From: an uncultured Prevotella sp. | Lineage (GTDB): Bacteria > Bacteroidota > Bacteroidia > Bacteroidales > Bacteroidaceae | Direction of reading: 5' to 3' | DNA length: 5,911 bases | Assembly (NCBI GenBank): GCA_945863825.1 | Contig: CAMBBY010000100.1 | Span: 1 to 5,911, forward strand | Part shown: in pieces, positions 1-5,911 of the stretch | Layout: every line of letters begins with the position of its first letter | Position numbering within the stretch: position 1 is the stretch's first letter | Translations under genes and position numbers: made by a program | The notes under the pieces: model-generated | Database searches by the model: none | The model's input: the letters and a program-made list of their open reading frames with translations, nothing else | What the model was told of the DNA's origin: nothing

Positions 1-44
1 ATTCGCCTTAGTCTCGTGGGCTCGGAGATGTGTATAAGAGACAG
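1..44. other. Untrimmed Illumina Nextera adapter with i7 index (non-genomic)
   Basis: These bases are synthetic. Positions 11-44 match the Nextera transposase Read 2 adapter, and within it 26-44 is the 19-bp Tn5 mosaic end (AGATGTGTATAAGAGACAG). Positions 3-10 (TCGCCTTA) are the i7 index of primer N701, and positions 1-2 (AT) are the last bases of the P7 primer. The read therefore ran through the end of a library fragment into the adapter, and the assembler kept it. Genomic sequence begins at 45. Translated on the minus strand, the adapter gives the familiar artefact tail LLYTSPSPRD, and the index supplies a false TAA stop at 8-10. The adapter match is recalled from the published oligo sequences and agrees at every base. 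Confidence 0.98.
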
Positions 45-2851
45 CTATTATAGATATCATCTGATACATGATAATTCAATACTCCGTAGGTTGAGATGTT
101 GAGGTCGAAGCCCTTATACTCCATGTGAGTGCTCAAACCGAAGTTTACCTTTGGAAGACCACTGCCCAATACGGTCTGGTCGTAAGCATCGATTACGCCA
201 TCTGGTTCTCCGTTAGGACCTGAAATATCCTCATAGAGGCAGTCACCGATATTGGCTCCCTGCTGAACAGCATTGTTGTCCAAGTCGTCCTGGGTACGGG
301 CGATTCCCTTATAAACCCAACCATAGAACTTACCAATCTCCTGACCTACGTAAGTAGCGTATGCACCGGCGATGTAAGAGTCCTTACCGATACCCAGAGA
401 GGTTACTTTATTCTTCAAGGTACTTACGTTGGCGCTGATATCATACTTGAAGGCATGATCGCGGTTGCGGTAGGTAGCGCTGAACTCGAAGCCACTGTTC
501 TCCATAGAGGCAGCGTTCATGGTTACAGAGGTGTTGGATACACCGGTCTGTGCTGGCACAGGAACTGAGTAAAGCAGGTCTTCTGACTTGTTCTTATACC
601 ACTCTGCAGTGAACTCCAGTCGGTTGTTGAACATTGCCAGGTCGATACCCACGTTGGTGGTCTTCTTCTTCTCCCAGGCGATATCGTTGTTCACGAAGGT
701 AGAAACGGCAGAACCGGTTACAGGACTGTTGCCGAAGCTGTAAGTCATGTTGTTACGGTTCATGGTAGCCATATACTGGTACTCACCGATGTTCTCGTTA
801 CCGAGCTCACCATAGCTGGCACGAATCTTGAACATGTTAACGATGTCGCGGCTGATAGGGAAGAACTTCTCCTTATCGAAGCGCCAACCCAAAGATACAG
901 ATGGGAAGGTTGCCCAACGGATGTTCTTGCTCAAACGGGAGCTACCATCACGACGTACTACTGCAGAAAGCAGATACTTCTCATCATAATTGTAGTTCAA
1001 ACGACCTACGTAAGAAGCCAGGCTATGCTTGAACTCGTATGACTCTGAGTAAGTGTTCTTGGCATTCTGAAGCTGGAGGAAGTATGGTTCAGTGAAGTTG
1101 ATACCCCAACCAGTAAGGAGGTTGGTATTTTCCTCCTCGTATGTCATACCGGCGAGCAGGTTGATGTTGTGCTTGCCAATCTTGCCATCGTATGTGATGG
1201 TATTCTCAACCAAGGCGTCGCTGTAGTTGCGTGAGCCCTTGGTAAGGCGCTCATTCTCCTTGGCAAGATATACACGGTTGCTCTGAATCCAGGAAGGAAT
1301 CCAGGTCTTATCCTTAGCCTCAGTCTTGCTGTAAGAGAGGTTTACATTATAATGAATACCATGGTTCTTGCTCTTGATACCTACCATGCCCAACAAATCT
1401 ACGTCGGCAGAAGCGGTACCTACGAAGCGGTCAACCAAGGTGTTGCGCTGCAGGAGGTTATTAACCAGCAATGGGTTAGAAGCTGAAATATCTCCGTGGA
1501 TGCCGTCATAGTAAACACCATAACCATAGGCATCGTAGCGATAGGCATTGGCTGCACCCACCTGACTATCGAGAACCCATGTTGAGTTATCGTAAGCCTT
1601 GATAGTTGGCTGCATCAGAAGTGTACCACGGAGCACATTGGTTACATCTCCATACAGACCCTGGACATACTCTGAGGCATTGGAAAGGCCCATGTTGTCC
1701 TGGTTAGAGTGAGAATAAACCATGCTGGTACGGAACTTCACGAACTTGGTGTCCATGGTGTTGTTGACACGGGCTGTATAACGCTCGTAGTTAGGGCCTG
1801 CACCTTCCAAGGTACCCTTCTGGTTATAGTAGTCGAGAGATACATTATAAGTACTGTGAGAGCTACCACCGCTGAGGGCTACGTTGTGGTTCTGGCGGAT
1901 ACCGGTCTTGAATACCTCGTCAAACCAATCTGTGTTGGTTTCGTCCTGGAAATGATACATTCCATCCTCGCCCATCTTGTAACCGCCAGGCAGAGGAGTG
2001 TTGGAATTCTTGCAAGCCTGACCCAGGTAGTTGCTATACTGGTCAGCATTCATCACGTCATATACATCGCCAGGAATCTGGTCAACACCAAAGTAACCGG
2101 AATAGTTCACCTTCAGAGGCTGGTCTTTCTTACCATTCTTGGTAGTGATGATAACGACACCATTGGCAGCACGAGAACCGTAGATGGCACCCGCAGAAGC
2201 ATCCTTCAAAATCTGGATGGTCTCGATATCATTTGGAGAGAAGTCACGGATAGTGGTACCCATTGGCACACCGTCGATGACATAGAGAGGAGCCGTGCTA
2301 CCGAAGGAGCCGATACCACGGATACGTACGCTAGGGTCGGCACCCGGCTGACCGTCGGATGTAATCTGCACACCTGCCACCTTACCTTCGAGCATGGTAG
2401 AGATGTTGGAGTTAGACACCTTCTTCATCTCCTCAGCGTTCACAATAGATACGGAACCGGTAAGGTCAGCCTTCTTCTGCGTACCATAACCTACTACAAC
2501 CACCTGGTCGAGCACCTGATTGTCGGCAGAGAGTTGGATAGATTCGATAATGGCACGACCGCGCACTGCAATCTCACGCTCCTTGTAGCCAAGATAGCTC
2601 ACGAAAAGAGTCGCATTAGCCTTTACTCGAATTTCGAAATTACCATCTAAGTTGGTAACTGCACCAGTCTTGGCATCTTTAGTCTTGACTGTTGCACCAA
2701 TCAGAGGTTCACCCTGATCATCTACAACATGTCCCTTGACCGTGATCACCTGATCTTGTGCAACTGCAGCCATTGCGGGCATTGGGGTGACAAAAGAAGC
2801 ACCACCAACAGCACCTAGGCATAGCATCATAGAGAATAATTGTTTCCTCAT
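45..2851 (-). CDS. SusC/RagA-family TonB-dependent outer-membrane receptor, C-terminus missing
   Basis: This is the outer-membrane channel of a Sus-type glycan uptake system. It normally pairs with a surface SusD lipoprotein and imports oligosaccharides using TonB/ExbBD energy. The start at 2851 gives MRKQLF followed by a hydrophobic stretch and a signal-peptidase I-like site (PAMA or AVA, residues 25-31). Residues about 36-106 form the carboxypeptidase-D regulatory-like domain (VKGHVVDDQGEPLIGATV, then NLDGNFEI). The linker LDQVVVVGYGTQKKADLTG (114-132) is the classic SusC signature. The plug spans roughly 128-240 and includes YVIDGVPMG (190-198) and ILKDASAGAIYGSRAANGVV (214-233). Beta-barrel sequence with alternating aromatic strands follows. 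There is no STN domain. Genomic sequence ends after residue 935 (Asn, codon 49-47). Residue 936 is a hybrid codon, the next 11 residues are adapter, and the stop at 8-10 is artificial. Family members usually exceed 1000 residues, so about 80-120 C-terminal residues and the expected susD are lost. The substrate cannot be read from the sequence. Confidence 0.97.
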
Positions 2852-2987
2852 TGCTTATCAATTTTTAGGTTTATACTTTGTTTATTCAATTTTTACAGTT
2901 TGTTATTGCTTCGCCGTTCTCTTTTTAGGTTGCAAATGAAATGATTAATGCTGGCCAAACTATACATCAACCATCATTTTACAGTGG

Positions 2988-2995
2988 CAAAAGTA
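2988..2995 (-). promoter_or_regulatory. Candidate -7 element of the susC-like promoter (TACTTTTG)
   Basis: Read on the minus strand, these bases are TACTTTTG, an exact match to the Bacteroidetes primary-sigma -7 consensus TAnnTTTG. If the final G is -7, transcription would start near 2981 and give a leader of about 130 nt. No TTTG -33 element lies at the usual distance of about 19-21 bp. The nearest, at 3022-3025, is 26 bp upstream and lies inside the proximal direct repeat. A good -7 with a poor -33 is what an activator-dependent promoter often looks like. An alternative is the imperfect TATAGTTTG at 2956-2964, with TTTG at 2988-2991 as its -33 at 23-bp spacing. I prefer the first reading because of the exact match and the placement of the repeats. 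Confidence 0.5.
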
Positions 2996-3015
2996 CAATT
3001 AATCAGATTATATTG

Positions 3016-3046
3016 GGTGGACAAATGGGTTTTATAGGTGGACAAA
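3016..3046 (-). promoter_or_regulatory. Paired 10-bp direct repeats, candidate AraC-type operator
   Basis: The minus-strand 10-mer TTTGTCCACC occurs exactly twice, at 3037-3046 and 3016-3025. The start-to-start distance is 21 bp, two turns of the helix, so both copies face the same side of the DNA. Relative to the candidate start near 2981 they lie at about -65 to -56 and -44 to -35. AraC-family activators typically bind direct half-sites about 21 bp apart with the proximal half next to the -35 region, so spacing, orientation and position all fit. The neighbouring gene encodes an AraC-domain regulator, the obvious candidate ligand for this site. The repeats are seen directly; the binding is inferred. 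Confidence 0.5.
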
Positions 3047-3238
3047 CGCATAAATAGTGGATTTTTAAGGGATATTACGTGCTTATCCACCAGTTGTGTA
3101 CCCACACATACAAAACAAGGGATTACTTGACTTATATCAAGCAACCCCATGATTTTATTTTGTTTACTTAACAAATAATCACATCCTGGAACATTATTTC
3201 TTCAAAGAATCCAAGGAGAACTATGCCATATCTGAACC

Positions 3239-4132
3239 CTAAGAATCCAACTGATCCTTATATGCAGTTGGCGAAATACCAAACTGCTTGGTGAAGCAAC
3301 GGGTGAAATACTTCGGATCGTTGAAGCCTACACGGTAGGCTATCTCCGTGATATTTCGGTTGGAAGTTTTATCAGCCATCATCTTGCGCGAGATGTCGAG
3401 ACGGTAGTTGCGGATAAACTGGGCTGTTGGCAAGCCTGTCTCCTGGGAGAGATTCTTGCTCAGCACACTGCGGGATATGCCCAAAGCATCTGCCAGTTCC
3501 TGAACTCCGAACTCAGAATTATCGTAGTTTTTCTCCATCACATCCATCACTTCTTCCATGAATGGACGCATATTCTCCTCTACCATCTTCCTGTCAACCT
3601 CAATGCTCTTCTTCTGGCTGTCCTGATAACGCTTCTGGTTCTGCAGAATCATCTGGATGCGACTCTGCAGTTTTTCTGGTTCATCACTTTCCTTCATCGC
3701 TGCCTCGATAGGACGGTACAAAGCCTCAACTTCCTCTTCGCGCATCTTGTTGAGACGGCGCACATAAGCATATTGGAGCAAGGCGATGATACCTATTATA
3801 ATAAGAGCAACAAACCACCAGCTCTTCCAGAAATAAGGAGTAATCTCTACTTCTACAGAGATGACCTGTTCCTTATCGGAATTGATAGATGGGATATATT
3901 TCACCTCAAACTCATAGTCTCCAGCCGGCAGAGTGGAATAACGCACACCATGCTGGCCAGCCTTGAGTTGAACCCACTCATTCTCGTATCCCTTCATGCG
4001 ATAAAGGTACACGCCCTGTGTCTCGCTGCCATAATTGAGCGCTAAGAAAAAGAGAGTGAACGACTTATCACTCTCATGGACGCAACTTTCTGGCGATGGA
4101 GATGTCTTCTTCCAGATAATCGCTGCCGGCAA
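3239..4132 (-). CDS. Downstream part of frameshifted regulator: Y_Y_Y domain, membrane helix, AraC-type DNA-binding domain
   Basis: This fragment is the C-terminal 279 residues of the regulator, from His at codon 4078-4076 to TAG at 3241-3239. The ATG at 4132 lies in the wrong frame relative to the parent gene, so the first 18 residues of this reading frame are not genuine. Using that reading frame's numbering, residues about 19-100 are a periplasmic Y_Y_Y domain (ALNYGSETQGVYLYRMKGYE, NEWVQL, YSTLPAGDYEFEVKY). Residues about 104-123 are one membrane helix (WWFVALIIIGIIALLQYAYV) followed by basic VRRLNK. Residues about 130-190 are a charged, probably helical linker. Residues about 194-295 are an AraC domain: first helix-turn-helix VQELADALGISRSVLSKNL, second within NITEIAYRVGFNDPKYFTRC, ending FGISPTAY. 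No HisKA, HATPase or receiver domain is present, and there is no histidine after the membrane helix. Alone, the fragment would lack a sensor and a signal peptide. Confidence 0.9.
   Translation of the reverse strand: MPAAIIWKKTSPSPESCVHESDKSFTLFFLALNYGSETQGVYLYRMKGYENEWVQLKAGQHGVRYSTLPAGDYEFEVKYIPSINSDKEQVISVEVEITPYFWKSWWFVALIIIGIIALLQYAYVRRLNKMREEEVEALYRPIEAAMKESDEPEKLQSRIQMILQNQKRYQDSQKKSIEVDRKMVEENMRPFMEEVMDVMEKNYDNSEFGVQELADALGISRSVLSKNLSQETGLPTAQFIRNYRLDISRKMMADKTSNRNITEIAYRVGFNDPKYFTRCFTKQFGISPTAYKDQLDS
4074..4082 (-). pseudogene. Frameshift site splitting the propeller/AraC regulator
   Basis: On the minus strand the upstream frame reads ARKLR-Pro-stop (CGT CCA TGA), while the frame offset by one base reads CAT GAG AGT GAT AAG TCG, that is HESDKS, and continues straight into the Y_Y_Y domain. 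Treating one C of the CC pair (4078-4079) as extra, or two bases as missing, joins the frames into one protein of about 889 visible residues with no gap in domain structure. No slippery heptamer is present, so programmed frameshifting is unlikely. The cause is either a real inactivating indel or a sequencing or assembly error. The untrimmed adapter at the other end of the contig makes an error plausible, but both flanks look well conserved and neither shows further decay. Confidence 0.85.
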
Positions 4133-5911
4133 AAACTGGCTGGTTATCTACCAGAAGTTCGGTAAAGCACAACTTACCCGTCTGATGCACAGAATGGTTT
4201 ACGCCCTTCACTGCCATCATACCCATATCGGTGCCCAGGAATATCTCGCCCTTGGCATTGCGGATGGCTCCATTGAAATAGAACTGTGAACTGATCAGAC
4301 CATCTTCACGGGAGAAACTGCAGAATGCCTCTGTCTTAGGATTGAAGATAGAGAGTCCGTTATCGGTAGCTATCCACAGCATGCCCTGGTTATCTTCTAC
4401 AATACCTTTAACGATGTTGTTGGCAAGTCCGTTGTTGGTGGTATACGACTTCACTTGAGTCTTTCCGTTTTTATCGCTGGTATAGCAATACAGACCGTAG
4501 CCGTTACTGCCCATCCATATCTTTCCATCCTTAGCCTGGCAGAAAGACAATATCTTATCGAAGACTCCGCTCTTCGGATTGTCGAGTTTATACTGATGAT
4601 ACGTCACAGCGAAATCGCCCTTGCCATGAGGACGCGACTTGAGGTCGACCTCTACCATTCCCCGCACACAACCCATCAGGAGTTTGCCCTTTCGGGTTAT
4701 CAGAGAACCAATGCAGCCGCGCACATTCTGGCATCCCCTGAAAGGTTCGATGAGTTGGCGGCGCTTCATATCATAGAAGAAGAGACCATCATTGGTTCCG
4801 AGCCACATACCATCATTGATAGGATCGTAAGCCAAGGCACCGGCAAAGTTAAGTAAATGCTGATGCTTTGCATCTATCACCAGAGGAATAATCTTGCCCG
4901 GCTGCTGGAGATTCATCACTGCAAAGCCCGTACCCCAGGTACCAATCCAGAGCTGATTGCGGTTATCGGCTGCAAGAACCGAGACGGTATTATGCGGCAA
5001 ACCGGAATTTGCCATCGTATAATGAACAAAGTTCATGCTGCCTGGAGCCAAGGCATTGAGACCTCCCTCTACGGTTCCTACCCACAGGGTTCCGTCAGCT
5101 GCCGCATACATGGCATTGACTGCGTTGGGAGAGATGCTGCCTGGGTTGGCGGGGTCGTGACGGTAGAATGCCAAATCCAACTGACGTGGAGCCAACTTGA
5201 TAACACCACCCGTCTCGGAACCTACCCATATCTGTCCGTTCTTTGAGAAAAGACAGTTGATAAAGTTGCTGCTCAGCGGATTCACAGCCGTAGCAGTGTT
5301 CCAATGTTCTATCTCTCCGGTCTTATCATTGAAGATATCTACGCCACAGAGCGTTCCTACCAGAAGTTTGTCATCTGGAGAAACGGCAAGGCTCGTCACT
5401 ACTTCGTGCTGAAGCGAATGGTCGGTAGCAGAGCAATGGAATTCCCGCTTGCCACTATTAAACAATCCGCGATTCGTACCCATCCATATCTTGCCATGAT
5501 ACGAGATGATGGCACCGCCATACCAGCCTTCGAGCGGAGGGAATAGGGATGAGATGTTCTTTGCTACGAGCTGATTGTTCTTCACTGAGAACTCGCTCAC
5601 CACTCCATTGTTGCATAATACAACTGTTCCTCTGCGATAGACATCACAGATTCCAAGATCGGGAGCACTATAAGGATAGGATGTGGACAAGACGCTGTTC
5701 ACCTCGCCCTTTTCGTTAAAGCCGAAACGGGTAAGCTGGTTGAAAGAAAGCATCCATATATTGCCCTTTGCATCACAATATGTTCGGGTGCAAAAGTTCT
5801 TGAATACTTTGTTGAGTTGTGCCTCGACCAGGCTGTTCTCACAAGGTGGAACAACAGGCTGCATCGTTTTGAGGTCGAGCACCTGCGGACCTTCCTCGAA
5901 ATCTATCCAAA
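4074..5911 (-). CDS. Upstream part of frameshifted regulator: periplasmic Reg_prop beta-propeller sensor, 5' end outside window
   Basis: This is the sensor half of the same regulator. The frame is open to the right edge (first full codon 5909-5907, reading WIDFEEGPQVLDLK), so the GTG at 5882 is internal and the true start and signal peptide lie outside the window. About eleven propeller blades are visible through repeated W-[IVLM]-G-[ST] motifs: NIWMLS near 5756, KIWMGTNRGL at 5463-5492, QIWVGSETGG near 5220, TLWVGTVEGG near 5080, QLWIGTWGTG near 4945, GMWLGTNDGL near 4800, KIWMGSNGYG near 4510, MLWIATDNGL near 4370, IFLGTDMGM near 4230, plus degenerate blades (LLVGTLCGV, LLMGCVRGM). Such propellers bind glycan oligosaccharides in Bacteroidetes HTCS sensors. 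The sequence then enters the Y_Y_Y linker (ELLVDNQPVFAGSDYLEEDI) and stops at TGA 4076-4074, which is out of place and results from the frameshift. Perhaps 100-150 N-terminal residues are missing, judged from family length. Confidence 0.92.
   Translation of the reverse strand, partial: WIDFEEGPQVLDLKTMQPVVPPCENSLVEAQLNKVFKNFCTRTYCDAKGNIWMLSFNQLTRFGFNEKGEVNSVLSTSYPYSAPDLGICDVYRRGTVVLCNNGVVSEFSVKNNQLVAKNISSLFPPLEGWYGGAIISYHGKIWMGTNRGLFNSGKREFHCSATDHSLQHEVVTSLAVSPDDKLLVGTLCGVDIFNDKTGEIEHWNTATAVNPLSSNFINCLFSKNGQIWVGSETGGVIKLAPRQLDLAFYRHDPANPGSISPNAVNAMYAAADGTLWVGTVEGGLNALAPGSMNFVHYTMANSGLPHNTVSVLAADNRNQLWIGTWGTGFAVMNLQQPGKIIPLVIDAKHQHLLNFAGALAYDPINDGMWLGTNDGLFFYDMKRRQLIEPFRGCQNVRGCIGSLITRKGKLLMGCVRGMVEVDLKSRPHGKGDFAVTYHQYKLDNPKSGVFDKILSFCQAKDGKIWMGSNGYGLYCYTSDKNGKTQVKSYTTNNGLANNIVKGIVEDNQGMLWIATDNGLSIFNPKTEAFCSFSREDGLISSQFYFNGAIRNAKGEIFLGTDMGMMAVKGVNHSVHQTGKLCFTELLVDNQPVFAGSDYLEEDISIARKLRP

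Larger units (their letters stand above)
2852..3238. other. Non-coding region between the regulator and the susC-like gene
   Basis: This AT-rich stretch separates the regulator's stop (3239-3241) from the receptor's start. It holds the candidate promoter and direct repeats listed separately, then a leader of about 130 nt before the receptor ATG. There is no clear Shine-Dalgarno sequence before the ATG, which is common in Bacteroidetes. Short inverted repeats occur at 3095-3108 (TGTGT-ACCC-ACACA), 3126-3141 (CTTGA-CTTATA-TCAAG) and 3159-3175 (TTTGTT-TACTT-AACAAA). None has a GC-rich stem followed by a T tract on the minus strand, so I see no convincing intrinsic terminator after the regulator, and read-through into the receptor gene is possible. 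I found no tRNA and no credible small gene. Confidence 0.8.

Noticed and set aside
26..44. Tn5-like mosaic end as a sign of a natural transposon insertion in susC
   Set aside because: It is the engineered 19-bp mosaic end, directly followed by Read 2 adapter, a known i7 index and P7 bases, so it is library DNA and not a mobile element.
1709..2650. Long plus-strand open reading frame of 313 codons opposite the susC-like gene
   Set aside because: It is entirely antisense to a clearly recognised SusC protein, and its translation shows no domain logic. It is a shadow of the codon pattern on the other strand.
2872..2880. Plus-strand TATACTTTG, a possible promoter for an antisense transcript from the susC leader
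   Set aside because: It has one base too many for the TAnnTTTG element, and it points away from the susC coding region, so it could not make an antisense RNA over the start codon.
2974..3174. Small minus-strand open reading frame of 66 codons in the intergenic region, starting with TTG
   Set aside because: It has a rare start, no recognisable domain, AT-driven composition, and it lies right across the candidate promoter and direct repeats. It is most likely non-coding.
3205..3250. 10-bp direct repeat AAGAATCCAA at 3205-3214 and 3241-3250 around the regulator's stop codon
   Set aside because: The second copy is explained by the last codons of the regulator, and there is no transposon end, target duplication or structure around it. 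It is probably chance.
4455..5546. Several plus-strand open reading frames opposite the propeller region, and a minus-strand frame at 5095-5304
   Set aside because: All overlap the propeller coding sequence, whose repeated W-x-G-[ST] blades show which frame is real.

Overview
The window looks like the end of a draft or metagenomic contig from a Bacteroidales bacterium, most likely Prevotella or a close relative. This rests on three things: a SusC/RagA-type outer-membrane receptor, a periplasmic propeller sensor fused to an AraC-type DNA-binding domain, and a -7 promoter element of the Bacteroidetes type (TAnnTTTG). The genus is inferred from protein style and moderate GC content, not from a marker gene.

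Layout, left to right. Bases 1-44 are not genomic: they are an Illumina Nextera adapter with its i7 index, left untrimmed. Bases 45-2851 (minus strand) hold a SusC-like TonB-dependent receptor that has lost its C-terminus at the adapter junction. Bases 2852-3238 are non-coding. They hold a long AT-rich leader for the receptor gene, a candidate promoter (2988-2995), and two exact 10-bp direct repeats exactly 21 bp apart (3016-3025 and 3037-3046), which are a good candidate operator. Bases 3239-5911 (minus strand) hold the regulator gene. It runs off the right edge at its 5' end and is split by a one-base-type frameshift near 4078. The upstream part encodes a multi-blade periplasmic propeller. 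The downstream part encodes a Y_Y_Y domain, one membrane helix, a charged linker and an AraC-type DNA-binding domain.

How the parts fit together. This is the regulator-plus-transporter edge of a polysaccharide utilisation locus. The propeller would sense a glycan breakdown product in the periplasm. The AraC domain would bind near the susC promoter, and the SusC porin, with a SusD partner expected just beyond the lost left end, would import the oligosaccharide. The regulator resembles a hybrid two-component system (HTCS) protein but has no histidine kinase or receiver between the membrane helix and the AraC domain. Its whole cytoplasmic part contains no histidine, so signalling must be direct, through the membrane, rather than by phosphorelay. 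The glycan cannot be named from this sequence. The kinase-less regulator next to a well-placed candidate operator is the most interesting biology here. The adapter and the frameshift are the main cautions about data quality.
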